A stretch of 35,242 nt of DNA from positions 1-35,242 of the forward strand of contig DATBJR010000115.1 in assembly GCA_036556325.1 (NCBI GenBank). The letters are read 5' to 3'. Below the pieces are notes generated by a model. The model was not told the origin of the DNA and did no database searches. It saw only the letters and a program-made list of their open reading frames with translations. Positions 15,041 through 22,955 of this stretch are shown here, piece by piece. A program made the position numbers and the translations under genes. How positions within the stretch are numbered: the stretch's first letter is position 1; each line of letters opens with the position of its first letter. This stretch comes from DASSCW01 sp036556325 (lineage in GTDB: Bacteria; Chloroflexota; Limnocylindria; QHBO01).

Positions 15041-15755
15041 CGAGCGGATCGGCGGCCTGGCAGCCGTGCTGGCCCACCCCGACGACGAGAGCTTCGGCTG
15101 CGCCGGGGCCCTGGCCCTGGCCCATGACGCCGGCCGCGTGACGCGGCTGCTGGTCGCCACCCGCGGCGAGGCGGGAACTGCCGACGGCAGTGCGGACGAG
15201 GAGTTCGCCGCTCGCCGCGAGGACGAGCTGCGCTGCGCCGCCAGCAAGATCGGCTTCGACGAGGTGACGGTGCTGGAAGGGCATCCCGACGGCTCCCTGG
15301 CGGACGTGCCGTTCAGCCAGCTGGTCGACGAGATCGCGCTCTGGCTGTCTGACCGGCGACCGGACGCGGTCATCACCTTCGGGGCGCACGGCGTGACCGG
15401 GCACCCGGATCACGTCGTCGTGGGCTCGGCGACGCGCTGGGCCATCGAGCGGCTGGCGGAGTCGGGCATCGCGCCGCACGCGGTGTACGTCATCGCTCCG
15501 GTGTTCGGCCCCGGCACCCAGCGCTACGACCTCTCACCGGAGGAAGGGGCGGCCAGCCACCGGCTCGACATCACGTCCGTGGCCGAGCGGCGCATCGCGG
15601 CCCTGGAATGCCACGCCAGCCAGCCCGACGCGCGCGAGGAGGCGAGCACGCTGCGTGCGGCGCTCGAGTCGGAGGGCGTGATCTACGAGGGCTACACGCG
15701 GGTGCGGCCGCCGGTACCGGCCCCCCATCCGAAGTTCGACATCGCACTTACCTGA
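15024..15755 (+). CDS. PIG-L (LmbE-like) family N-acetyl-sugar deacetylase
   Basis: A 243-residue zinc-dependent deacetylase of the PIG-L family. It has the metal motif LAHPDDESFG (His18, Asp21) near the start, FGAHGVTGHPDHVVVG with the third ligand in the middle, and ATRGEAGTADG between them. Relatives remove acetyl groups from N-acetylglucosamine conjugates, for example in mycothiol or bacillithiol biosynthesis. No thiol-cofactor partner genes are in view, so the substrate is open. GGCGAGG lies directly before the ATG at 15024, inside the end of the preceding gene. The frame ends at 15755, 100 bases before the MIP18-type gene. That gap contains a GC-rich inverted repeat (15758-15786) without a T-tract. 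Confidence 0.88.
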   Translation: MTYRPDERIGGLAAVLAHPDDESFGCAGALALAHDAGRVTRLLVATRGEAGTADGSADEEFAARREDELRCAASKIGFDEVTVLEGHPDGSLADVPFSQLVDEIALWLSDRRPDAVITFGAHGVTGHPDHVVVGSATRWAIERLAESGIAPHAVYVIAPVFGPGTQRYDLSPEEGAASHRLDITSVAERRIAALECHASQPDAREEASTLRAALESEGVIYEGYTRVRPPVPAPHPKFDIALT

Positions 15756-15855
15756 CTCCCCGCGCTTGACGCGAGCGGCGGCGGGGTAGCGGCGCGGCAC
15801 CGGACGGGTGGCCTCCGGCAGCTCGCTCGCGAATCCTTGCTAAACTGGTCGGGAT

Positions 15856-16158
15856 ATGACGCTCGACCAGGACCTGGGCCAGAACCTCGGCAAGGTGGAC
15901 GAGGTGATGACCGCGCTGTACGACATCTTCGATCCGGAGATCGGGATGAGCATCGTGGACCTCGACCTCATCAAGCACGTCGAGATCGGCGCGGACGGTA
16001 CCCCAACCGAGATCAAGATGGTCCTCACCACGCCGTTCTGCCCATGGGCCGGTGAGCTGATCCAGACCGTGAAGGACAAGACCGAGGAGGTCGTTGGCCC
16101 GCCGGTCAAGGTGACCCTGCTGGCCGATCGCTGGGAGCCGCCGCCGGGCCTCTTCTAG
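15856..16158 (+). CDS. MIP18/DUF59-type iron-sulfur cluster assembly factor
   Basis: A 100-residue single-domain protein of the MIP18 (DUF59, SufT/PaaD-like) family, which helps deliver Fe-S clusters to target proteins. Diagnostic features are the opening LYDIFDPEIGMSIVDLDLI (about 21-39) and TTPFCPWAGELIQTV, with the conserved cysteine near residue 62. The Trp/Pro ending (DRWEPPPGLF) is also typical. A TAAACT hexamer lies nine bases upstream of the ATG and no Shine-Dalgarno is seen. It converges with the receiver-domain gene and their stop codons overlap by four bases. No other suf genes are in the window. Confidence 0.88.
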   Translation: MTLDQDLGQNLGKVDEVMTALYDIFDPEIGMSIVDLDLIKHVEIGADGTPTEIKMVLTTPFCPWAGELIQTVKDKTEEVVGPPVKVTLLADRWEPPPGLF

Positions 16159-16595
16159 GTCGCGCGATCCTCGCGCGGCCGCGGCTCCCACGGCTTGCGC
16201 TCGGCATCGGCCAGCCGCAGCGCGCGCGACACCGCGTTCTCCAGCTGGTCGACGGTGAAGGGCTTCATCACCACCTCGACGCCCTGCTCCAGCAGGTAGG
16301 CCTCCTGCTCGCGGACGGCCTGGATCGCCGCGGTGCAGGCCACGATCGGGATGCCAACCGTGCGTCGGTGCATGCGCAGCTTCTGGAGCAGCTGCCAGCC
16401 CTCCATCTCGCGCTCGCCGATGACGAAGTCGATGATGACCAGGTCCGGTCGCTCCTCGACGATGCGGCTGAGCTCGTCCGGTGCGAAGCTCATGAGCACG
16501 ACCTCGTGGCCCATCTCGCCTTCGAGGATGTCGCGGAAGAGCTCCAGGATCTCCTTGGTGTCGTTGATCACCAGGATCCGCCTGCGTTCGGCCAT
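16155..16595 (-). CDS. Single-domain response regulator (receiver only)
   Basis: A 146-residue CheY-like receiver with no output domain. It starts RRRILVINDTKEILELFRDI. The acidic pocket has only one Asp (Asn11-Asp12 instead of Asp-Asp). The phosphoacceptor is Asp56 in DLVIIDFVIGEREMEGW. The conserved Thr is in IPIVACTAA and the Lys in VVMKPFTVDQLENAV. The last 20 residues are charged (KPWEPRPREDRAT). It could serve as a phosphorelay intermediate or act by protein contact; no kinase is adjacent. The start is ATG at 16595; an upstream in-frame extension to 16652 is Arg-rich and not receiver-like. It is divergent from the adenosyltransferase gene. Confidence 0.88.
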   Translation of the reverse strand: MAERRRILVINDTKEILELFRDILEGEMGHEVVLMSFAPDELSRIVEERPDLVIIDFVIGEREMEGWQLLQKLRMHRRTVGIPIVACTAAIQAVREQEAYLLEQGVEVVMKPFTVDQLENAVSRALRLADAERKPWEPRPREDRAT

Positions 16596-16708
16596 GGCAG
16601 GCGGCCGGGTGCAACATCCATGCCCGCGAGCTCGCCGGGCAGCCAAGCGCAACCTGGGCCGGGCGGCGCCGAGGTGGACGCGGGCCCACCCGCTACCATC
16701 GGGCCGGC

Positions 16709-17278
16709 ATGAAGATCTACACCCGCAAGGGTGACTCCGGCACCACCGGGCTGCTGTTCGGCGGCGACCGGGTCAGCAAGGACAGCCTGCGGACCGACGC
16801 CTACGGCTCGACGGACGAGGCGGTCTCCGCGCTGGGACTGGCGCGCGCGTCCATTGGCACGGCGACCGACCGCACCGAGGCGCGGCTGGCGGAGCTGACG
16901 CTGCGACTGCAGCGCGAGCTGTTCGTGGTCGGCGCCGAGCTGGCGACGCACGTCGATCGGCGCGGCCGCCTCACGGCCGGCGTGAGCCTCGTCACCGCCG
17001 AGATGGTGACGGCCCTGGAGGCGGAGATCGACGCCCTGGAGGCAGAGCAGCCGATGCCGACCGAGTTCGTCATCCCGGGCGAGTCGATGGCCGGGGCCGC
17101 GTTCGACCTGGCACGGACGACCGTCCGCCGCGCCGAGCGTCGCGCGGTGGCGTTGAGCGCCGACGGCGGCCTCCCCGACTCGCACGTCGTGCCGTATCTC
17201 AACCGCCTGGCCGACCTGCTGTTCGTAGTCGCCCGGGCAGCGGATGGGGGCTTCCGCCCCGTCCGAGCCCACGAGTAG
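16709..17278 (+). CDS. pduO: Cob(I)alamin adenosyltransferase, PduO type
   Basis: A 189-residue ATP:cob(I)alamin adenosyltransferase that makes adenosylcobalamin, the cofactor of enzymes such as methylmalonyl-CoA mutase. Family signatures are complete: MKIYTRKGDSGTTGLLFGGD (ATP-binding N-terminus), RTDAYGSTDEAVSALGLARA, VRRAERRAVALSA and VVPYLNRLADLLFVVARAAD. The length is normal. The ATG at 16709 has TACCAT nine bases upstream and no Shine-Dalgarno. No cobalamin-dependent enzyme is in the window, but odd-chain and branched amino-acid catabolism in the neighbourhood would create a need for methylmalonyl-CoA mutase. It is followed 91 bases later by an aldehyde dehydrogenase gene. Confidence 0.95.
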   Translation: MKIYTRKGDSGTTGLLFGGDRVSKDSLRTDAYGSTDEAVSALGLARASIGTATDRTEARLAELTLRLQRELFVVGAELATHVDRRGRLTAGVSLVTAEMVTALEAEIDALEAEQPMPTEFVIPGESMAGAAFDLARTTVRRAERRAVALSADGGLPDSHVVPYLNRLADLLFVVARAADGGFRPVRAHE

Positions 17279-17369
17279 AATCGCCTCCAGCCCACCCGCC
17301 CCGCGCGTCCCGACTGCCGCACTCCGGGAGCCCATCCCTGGTGTGGCGCGCTGACAAGGAGAGCCCCCG

Positions 17370-18734
17370 ATGGCCTATGCCGTGACCAATCCCGCCACCG
17401 GCGAGACGGTCAAGACCTACGACACCATCAGCGACGCCGACCTCGAGGCCGCGATCGCGGCGGCCGACGAGGCGCACCGCACCTGGTCGAAGTCGACCAC
17501 GGTGGCGGAGCGAGCGGCCCTCATCCGCCGCGTCAGCGAGCTTCACCGCGAGCGCCGGCAGGAGCTGGCCGAGCTCATCGTGCGTGAGATGGGCAAGCCG
17601 ATTGGCCAGGCGCTGAGCGAGGCGGATTTCGCCGCCGACATCTACGCCTACTACGCCGATCACTCGCCCGAGTTCCTGAAGGACGAGCCGATCGAGCTGC
17701 TCGCCGGTGAGGGCTCGGCGATCATCCGCCGGTCGTCGCTGGGCGTGCTGCTCGGCGTCATGCCCTGGAACTTCCCGTACTACCAGGTTGCCCGCTTTGC
17801 GGGCCCGAACCTGATCATCGGCAACACGATCCTGCTCAAGCACGCCGCGCAGTGCCCCGAGTCCGCGGCCGCGATGGAGCGGATCTTCCGCGACGCCGGC
17901 TTCCCGCCCGGCGCGTACGTGAACGTCTACGCCTCCCACGACCAGCTCGAGCGGGTCATCGCCGATCCGCGCGTGCAGGGCGTGTCGCTCACCGGCTCGG
18001 AGCGCGCCGGTGCGGCGGTGGCGGAGATCGCCGGCCGCCACCTGAAGAAGGTCGTCCTCGAGCTGGGCGGCTCCGATCCCTTCATCCTGCTCTCGACCGA
18101 CGACCTCGACGCGGCGGTCCAGAACGCGGTCGACGCACGACTCGACAACAGCGGCCAGTCGTGCAACGCGGCCAAGCGGTTCATCGTCGCCGACGAGCTG
18201 TACGAGCCCTTCATGGAGAAGTTCACCGCCAAGCTTGCCGAGATCGAGGCGACCGACCCCACCGCGGAGGACTCCGCCCTGGGCCCGCTCTCGTCGGTGA
18301 AGGCCGCCGAGATCCTCGATGACCAGGTCAAGCGCGCGGTCGAGCACGGCGCGAAGCTGGTGCACGGGGGCACGCGGCGTGGCGCGTTCTTCCCGACCAC
18401 GGTCCTGACCAACCTCACCCCCGACAACCCCGCCTCCAAGGAGGAATTCTTCGGCCCGGTGGCGCAGGTCTACCGCGCCAGGGACGAGGCCGATGCGGTC
18501 AACATCGCGAACGACATCCCGTTCGGCCTGGGCTCCTACGTCTACACCACCGACCGGGAGCAGGCGCTCCGCGTGGCCGACGGCATCGAGGCCGGCATGG
18601 TGTTCGTGAACGTCGTCCTGGCCGATGGCGCCGAGCTGCCGTTCGGTGGCATCAAGCGCTCCGGCTCGGGACGGGAGCTCGGCCGCTTTGGTGCCGACGA
18701 GTTCACCAACAAGAAGCTGATTCGCATCGGCTGA
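17370..18734 (+). CDS. gabD: NAD(P)+-dependent succinate-semialdehyde-type aldehyde dehydrogenase
   Basis: A 454-residue aldehyde dehydrogenase. Cofactor-binding features are MPWNFPYYQVARFAGPN and SLTGSERAGAAVAEIA. The general base is Glu231 (VLELGGSDPFIL) and the nucleophile Cys265 (NSGQSCNAAKRFIV). The PFGGIKRSGSGRELGRFGAD ending is typical of the short succinate-semialdehyde dehydrogenase (Sad/GabD) branch. It would oxidise succinate semialdehyde from GABA to succinate; the class III aminotransferase at 24825-26186 could supply it. AAGGAGAG lies about 8 bases before the ATG. TAGAAT at 17276-17281, overlapping the previous stop codon, is a candidate -10, giving a leader of about 80 bases. 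Aldehyde specificity is inferred from family likeness only. Confidence 0.85.
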   Translation: MAYAVTNPATGETVKTYDTISDADLEAAIAAADEAHRTWSKSTTVAERAALIRRVSELHRERRQELAELIVREMGKPIGQALSEADFAADIYAYYADHSPEFLKDEPIELLAGEGSAIIRRSSLGVLLGVMPWNFPYYQVARFAGPNLIIGNTILLKHAAQCPESAAAMERIFRDAGFPPGAYVNVYASHDQLERVIADPRVQGVSLTGSERAGAAVAEIAGRHLKKVVLELGGSDPFILLSTDDLDAAVQNAVDARLDNSGQSCNAAKRFIVADELYEPFMEKFTAKLAEIEATDPTAEDSALGPLSSVKAAEILDDQVKRAVEHGAKLVHGGTRRGAFFPTTVLTNLTPDNPASKEEFFGPVAQVYRARDEADAVNIANDIPFGLGSYVYTTDREQALRVADGIEAGMVFVNVVLADGAELPFGGIKRSGSGRELGRFGADEFTNKKLIRIG

Positions 18735-18786
18735 CGCGATCGCGGCCAGCGATGGCCTGGCACCGGATGTGCGGCCCTGGGCGTCC

Positions 18787-19233
18787 ATGAGCAACATCGA
18801 CCGGGCCCCGTGGCACGTGAGGTTCTTCGGCAGGTTCCTCAAGCTCCTGCTCGAGGCCGGCATCCCGCTTGGGCCGAATCGGCTGGTGATGATCCGCGGC
18901 CGTCGCAGCGGCAGCCCGCGCGTGACGCCCCTGGCGGTGATCCGCGAGGACGGCCGCCGCTGGATCTGGGCGCCATGGGGCGAGGTGCAGTGGGTGCGCA
19001 ACCTGCGGGTCGCGCGACGGGCGACGATCAGGGAGCGGGGACGCTCCGAGGAGGTCGTGGCCGAGGAGCTCGACGCGGAGGAGCGGATCGGCTTCTTCCG
19101 TGATGTGCTCGCCCCGCTCGCACATCGCATCCCGCTGGGCCGCTGGTTCATCCGCGCCGTCGACGGCGTCGACGTGAACGATCCCGCCCGAGCGGCGAGC
19201 AAGAGCCGGGTCTTCGAACTGCGACTTCGGTGA
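18787..19233 (+). CDS. Deazaflavin (F420)-dependent nitroreductase-like protein, Ddn/DUF385 family
   Basis: A 148-residue split-beta-barrel protein. Its pattern (LGPNRLVMIRGRRSGSPRVT, PLAVIREDGRRWIWAPWGEV, QWVRNLRVARRATIRERGR) matches the F420H2-dependent Ddn family of quinone and nitro reductases. The central sequence 'RRSGSPRVTPLAV' and 'WVRNLRVARRATI' are the family hallmarks. Members bind F420, and sometimes FMN or haem, and sit at the membrane or in the cytosol. ATG at 18787 (MSNIDRAPW) is favoured over an open start at 18769 because the protein alignment begins there. It follows gabD by 52 bases. F420 use by the organism is inferred from this gene alone. Confidence 0.8.
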   Translation: MSNIDRAPWHVRFFGRFLKLLLEAGIPLGPNRLVMIRGRRSGSPRVTPLAVIREDGRRWIWAPWGEVQWVRNLRVARRATIRERGRSEEVVAEELDAEERIGFFRDVLAPLAHRIPLGRWFIRAVDGVDVNDPARAASKSRVFELRLR

Positions 19234-19279
19234 TGAACATCGCAGGGACGGGCTTGCCGGCCTGATAGGATCGGTGCCG

Positions 19280-19720
19280 ATGGCTGAGGCACCGACCACC
19301 GCAACGCCGGAGCTGCCTCGCGGGCGCACGCCGCCGCTGCCGGATGCGGAGGCGCAGGCGTTGTTCGAGCGCGGCGTGGCGCTGTTCAACGGCGTTCGCT
19401 ACTGGCATGCCCATGAGGCGTGGGAGACGCTGTGGCGCGCCGCCGCGGACGACGAGCGCGACTTCTATCAGGGCCTGATCCAGCTGGCGGCCGGCCTGCT
19501 GCACCTGCAGCGCCGCAACCTGCGGGGGGCGCGCAACAAGCTGGGCGAGGCGCTGGCGAAGCTGCAGAAGTACCAGCCCGCCCACCATGGCATCGTGATC
19601 AACGAGCTGGTCGGTCGCGGCGCGCGCATTCTCGATGAGCTGGAGAGCGGTCGGATTCCCTACCTCATCCCGCCCGTCATCCGCCATATCGAGCTCGACC
19701 GGCCCGACGGCGACGCCTGA
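19280..19720 (+). CDS. DUF309 domain-containing protein
   Basis: A 146-residue helical protein of the DUF309 family. The signature is ALFERGVALFNGVRYWHAHE, followed by AWETLWRAAADDERDFYQGL (about residues 29-68), with the conserved HExWExxW pattern. LIQLAAGLLHLQRRNLRGAR comes next. The function of the family is unknown; its fold resembles TPR-like helical repeats. The ATG at 19280 has TAGGAT eight bases upstream, suggesting a leaderless transcript. A GTG six bases earlier is also in frame. Fumarase begins 10 bases after its stop, so both are probably on one mRNA. Confidence 0.85.
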   Translation: MAEAPTTATPELPRGRTPPLPDAEAQALFERGVALFNGVRYWHAHEAWETLWRAAADDERDFYQGLIQLAAGLLHLQRRNLRGARNKLGEALAKLQKYQPAHHGIVINELVGRGARILDELESGRIPYLIPPVIRHIELDRPDGDA

Positions 19721-19730
19721 GCGGCGCGTG

Positions 19731-21149
19731 ATGGGCGAGGACGATCGGGTCGAGCACGATTCGATGGGCGAGGTCCGCGTTCCCGGCTGGGCACGCTGGG
19801 GCGCGACCACCCAGCGGGCGGTGGAGAACTTCCCCATCAGCGGCGGGCGGCTGGAGCGCGCGCACCTCGCCGCGCTGGGGGCCATCAAGGCGGCGGCCGC
19901 GCGGGTCAACGGGGAGATGGGCATCCTGGACGCCGACATGGCCAGCGCCATCGCGGAGGCCGCCGAAGCGGTCGCCGGCGGCGAGCTGGACGGTCACTTT
20001 CCGATCGACGTCTTCCAGACCGGATCCGGGACCAGCAGCAACATGAACGCCAACGAGGTGATCGCCTCGCTCGCCGCCGAGCGCCTGGGTCGCCCGGTCC
20101 ACCCCAATGATCACGTCAACGCCAGCCAGTCGAGCAACGACGTCTTCCCGTCCAGCATCCACCTCGCCGCCACGGCCGGCGTAATCGACGAGCTGGTCCC
20201 GGCGCTCGATCACCTGGCGCAGGCGCTCGAGGCAAAGCGCGACGAGTTCGCCGGCGTGGTGAAGTCCGGCCGCACGCACCTGATGGATGCAACCCCGGTG
20301 ACCCTGGGCCAGGAGTTCGGCGGCTACGCCGCCCAGGTGCGTACCGGCATCGAGCGGCTGCAGGCGACGCTGCCGCGACTCGCAGAGCTGCCGCTCGGCG
20401 GAACGGCGGTGGGGACCGGGATCAACATGCCGCCGGGCTGGGCGGCGAAGGTGATCGCCGAGCTGGCAACGCGGACGAACCTGCCGCTGACCGAGGCGCG
20501 GAACCACTTCGAGGCGCAGGGCGCGCGCGACGGGCTGGTGGAGGCATCCGGCCAGCTGCGAACGGTGGCGGTCAGCCTCTACAAGATCGCCAACGACCTG
20601 CGTTGGATGGGGTCCGGCCCACGTGCCGGCCTGCGGGAGATCAATTTGCCCGACCTCCAGCCCGGCTCGTCGATCATGCCCGGCAAGGTGAACCCGGTGA
20701 TCCCCGAGGCGGTGTGCATGGTCTGCGCCCAGGTCATCGGCAACGATGCCGCCATCGCCTTCGGCGGGGCAGCGGGGAACTTCGAGCTCAACGTGATGCT
20801 GCCGCTGCTGGCCCGCAACATCCTGGAGTCGATCCGGCTGCTGGCCAACGTCAGCCGCCTGCTGGCGGACCGCTGCATCCGCGGCATCACCGCCAACGCC
20901 GACCGGGCCCGTCAGTACGCTGAGGGATCGCCGTCAATCGTGACTCCGCTCAACCGCTACATCGGCTACGAGGAGGCGGCCAAGGTCGCCAAGCAGGCGC
21001 TGGCCGAGGGCAAGCCGATCCGCCAGGTCGTCCTGGAAGGCGGCTACGTGGACGCGGGAAAGCTGACGCTCGAGCAGCTGGACGAGGCCCTGGACGTCAT
21101 GCGCATGACGGGGGCCAGGCGACCGGACAGCGAAACGCCGCGACCCTGA
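19731..21149 (+). CDS. fumC: Class II fumarate hydratase
   Basis: A 472-residue fumarase, converting fumarate to malate in the TCA cycle. The family blocks are all present: FPIDVFQTGSGTSSNMNANE, NASQSSNDVFPSSIHLAA, KSGRTHLMDATPVTLGQEF, and the substrate-binding loop GSSIMPGKVNPVIPEA that defines the fumarase/aspartase superfamily. The TGSGTSSNMN block plus the later GNFELNVMLPLLARNIL favour fumarase over aspartase. The start is ATG at 19731, ten bases after the DUF309 stop; an immediately preceding GTG is also possible. The N-terminus is slightly longer than usual (about 10 extra residues before VRVPGWARWGATTQRA). A hairpin GTGGCA-ggcg-TGCCAC follows 25 bases after the stop. Confidence 0.95.
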   Translation: MGEDDRVEHDSMGEVRVPGWARWGATTQRAVENFPISGGRLERAHLAALGAIKAAAARVNGEMGILDADMASAIAEAAEAVAGGELDGHFPIDVFQTGSGTSSNMNANEVIASLAAERLGRPVHPNDHVNASQSSNDVFPSSIHLAATAGVIDELVPALDHLAQALEAKRDEFAGVVKSGRTHLMDATPVTLGQEFGGYAAQVRTGIERLQATLPRLAELPLGGTAVGTGINMPPGWAAKVIAELATRTNLPLTEARNHFEAQGARDGLVEASGQLRTVAVSLYKIANDLRWMGSGPRAGLREINLPDLQPGSSIMPGKVNPVIPEAVCMVCAQVIGNDAAIAFGGAAGNFELNVMLPLLARNILESIRLLANVSRLLADRCIRGITANADRARQYAEGSPSIVTPLNRYIGYEEAAKVAKQALAEGKPIRQVVLEGGYVDAGKLTLEQLDEALDVMRMTGARRPDSETPRP

Positions 21150-21173
21150 CGGCCGCGGCGCTCCTGGACCGGC

Positions 21174-21189
21174 GTGGCAGGCGTGCCAC
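21174..21189 (+). terminator. Possible weak terminator hairpin after fumC
   Basis: GTGGCA and TGCCAC form a perfect 6-bp stem with a 4-base loop, 25 bases after the fumC stop. No uridine tract follows, so this could be an mRNA 3'-end structure rather than an intrinsic terminator. Confidence 0.3.
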
Positions 21190-21199
21190 TACTTCAGCC

Positions 21200-21219
21200 C
21201 CGTTACGTTACGTAAACGG
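21200..21219. promoter_or_regulatory. TTACGTAA-centred inverted repeat, possible operator
   Basis: CCGTT and AACGG flank an AT-richer core containing the perfect 8-bp palindrome TTACGTAA (21209-21216) and a second, offset GTTACGT half. This is unusual sequence for such a GC-rich window. It lies in the 260-bp gap between fumC and the ALDH gene, about 110 bases before the candidate -10 at 21327. Confidence 0.4.
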
Positions 21220-21326
21220 AATACGCCTGCCGTACCGGCTGTTCGGTTGTCCGTTGAGTCTGCCCGGCGCTCCGCGGCCTGCGGCAGGGGCGAATGTCCC
21301 GGTCGGGCCGGGAACCGGCCGCGGCG

Positions 21327-21332
21327 TACAAT
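21327..21332 (+). promoter_or_regulatory. Candidate -10 element of the ALDH gene
   Basis: TACAAT (5 of 6 to consensus) lies 78 bases upstream of the GTG start at 21410. It would give a leader of about 70 bases, consistent with the gene having a good Shine-Dalgarno. No clear -35 is present. Confidence 0.4.
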
Positions 21333-21409
21333 CGGGCCACCCAACCCCTGCGTTCGATTGACCGATGCGGGCGCCCGCCGCGCGCCCGCTCCGAGGAGAA
21401 GCCGCCACC

Positions 21410-22906
21410 GTGACCAGCTATCGCAACCTGATCGGCGACGAGTGGGTCGATGCCCGCTCCGGCGCCACCTTCACGAGCGTCAGCCCCGCCAACCACGACG
21501 AGGTGATCGGCGAATTCCCGGCCTCCGGGCCGGCCGATGTCGATGCCGCGGTGGAAGCGGCCAAGGCCGCGTTCCCGGCGTGGTCACGGTTGCCGGCACC
21601 GAAGCGCGGCGAGATCCTGTTCAAGGTTGCGCGGCTGCTGGCCGAGCACAAGGAAGAGCTGTCGCGGCTGATGACCCGCGAGATGGGCAAGGTGCTGCCC
21701 GAGGCGCGCGGTGACGTGCAGGAGGCGATCGACGTCGCCTACTACATGGCCGGCGAGGGGCGACGCCTGTTCGGCCAGACCGTGCCGTCGGAGATGCCCG
21801 ACAAGTTCGCCATGGCCATCCGCCGGCCGATCGGCGTGGTGGGGGTCATCACGCCCTGGAACTTCCCGGTCGCCATTCCCGGCTGGAAGCTCTTCCCCGC
21901 CCTGATCTGCGGCAACACGGCCGTGGTCAAGCCCGCCTCCGATACGCCGGCCTGCCTGGTGCGCTTTGTCGAGCTGCTGCGCGAGGGCGGCATCCCCGCC
22001 GGCGTGGTCAACGTCGTGACCGGCAGTGGTGCCGAGGTCGGCAACGCCATCGTCGACCATCCCGATGTCAGGGTCATCAGCTTCACGGGCCACACGGAGA
22101 CCGGCGTGGAGATCAGCCGGCGTGCGGCCGAGACCCTGAAACGGGTCAGCCTGGAGCTGGGCGGCAAGAACCCGATCGTCGTCTGGGAGGATGCCGACCT
22201 CGACCTCGCCCTCGACAGCGTGATCTGGTCTGCCTTCGGCACCAGCGGGCAGCGCTGCACGGCGGCCAGCCGGATCGTCGTCCATCGGTCCATCCATGAC
22301 CAGTTCGTGGGGGCCCTGAAGGCCCGCGTCGCCAAGCTGGTGCTCGGCGATGGACTGCAGGAGACGACCGACGTCGGTCCGGTCATCAACGACGCGGCGG
22401 TCGAGAAGATCGCGCGCTATGCCGTCATCGGCCGCGAGGAGGCGCAGCTGGTCATCGGCGGCGAGCCCGCCCGTGAGGGGGAGCTGGCCAAGGGCTCGTT
22501 CTTCCAGCCCACCATCTTCGCCGAGGTCCGGCCCGAGGCCCGCATCGCCCAGGAGGAGATCTTCGGTCCGGTGACCTCCGTCATCCCGGTCGACTCGTGG
22601 GACGAGGCAGTGCGCGTGGTGAACGGCGTGAAGTACGGCCTCTCGACGTCGCTCTTCACCCGCGACATCAACCTGGCCTTCCGCAGCATTCGCGACTTCG
22701 ATTCCGGGCTGGGGTACGTCAACCACGGCACCATCGGCGCCGAGGCGCACCTGCCGTTCGGAGGCGTCAAGGCCACCGGCAACGGGCACCGCGAAGTCGG
22801 GCAGGCGGCGCTGGACTTCTTCAGCGAGTGGAAGAGCGTCTACATCGACTACTCCGGGAAGCTGCAGCGGGCGCAGATCGACATGACCTTCGTGGACCAG
22901 GAATAG
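21410..22906 (+). CDS. Aldehyde dehydrogenase family protein (ALDH7/semialdehyde dehydrogenase-like)
   Basis: A 498-residue aldehyde dehydrogenase. Landmarks are GVITPWNFPVAIPGWKLFPA, SFTGHTETGVEISRRA, the base Glu249 (SLELGGKNPIVVWED) and the nucleophile Cys283 (GTSGQRCTAASRIVV). EEIFGPVTSVIPVDSWDEA and PFGGVKATGNGHREVGQAA follow. The C-terminal ending (EWKSVYIDYSGKLQRAQID) recalls enzymes acting on semialdehydes such as alpha-aminoadipate or ketoglutarate semialdehyde, but I cannot fix the substrate. GTG at 21410 (VTSYRNLIGDEWVD) is chosen because GAGGAGAA lies nine bases upstream; an in-frame ATG at 21365 would add 15 Arg/Ala-rich residues. An aminoadipate-semialdehyde role would link to lysine catabolism; this is inference. 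Confidence 0.88.
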   Translation: MTSYRNLIGDEWVDARSGATFTSVSPANHDEVIGEFPASGPADVDAAVEAAKAAFPAWSRLPAPKRGEILFKVARLLAEHKEELSRLMTREMGKVLPEARGDVQEAIDVAYYMAGEGRRLFGQTVPSEMPDKFAMAIRRPIGVVGVITPWNFPVAIPGWKLFPALICGNTAVVKPASDTPACLVRFVELLREGGIPAGVVNVVTGSGAEVGNAIVDHPDVRVISFTGHTETGVEISRRAAETLKRVSLELGGKNPIVVWEDADLDLALDSVIWSAFGTSGQRCTAASRIVVHRSIHDQFVGALKARVAKLVLGDGLQETTDVGPVINDAAVEKIARYAVIGREEAQLVIGGEPAREGELAKGSFFQPTIFAEVRPEARIAQEEIFGPVTSVIPVDSWDEAVRVVNGVKYGLSTSLFTRDINLAFRSIRDFDSGLGYVNHGTIGAEAHLPFGGVKATGNGHREVGQAALDFFSEWKSVYIDYSGKLQRAQIDMTFVDQE

Positions 22907-22955
22907 CGACTGCCCTTTGCGCCGGTGCGACCGGCGTGCCACGATCGTCCGCAGC

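Noticed and set aside
15758..15786. GC-rich inverted repeat (CCCCGC ... GCGGGG) after the PIG-L gene
   Set aside because: Short stem, imperfect inner pairing and no T-tract; chance is likely at this GC content.
17199..19304. Minus-strand frame of 701 codons opposite gabD and the Ddn-like gene
   Set aside because: It contains no motif and lies opposite genes with clear active sites.
21239..21253. CTGTTCGGTTGTCCG, resembling one half of the liuB upstream repeat
   Set aside because: Only the first eight bases match the reverse-complement arm; the other half is absent, so it is probably coincidence.
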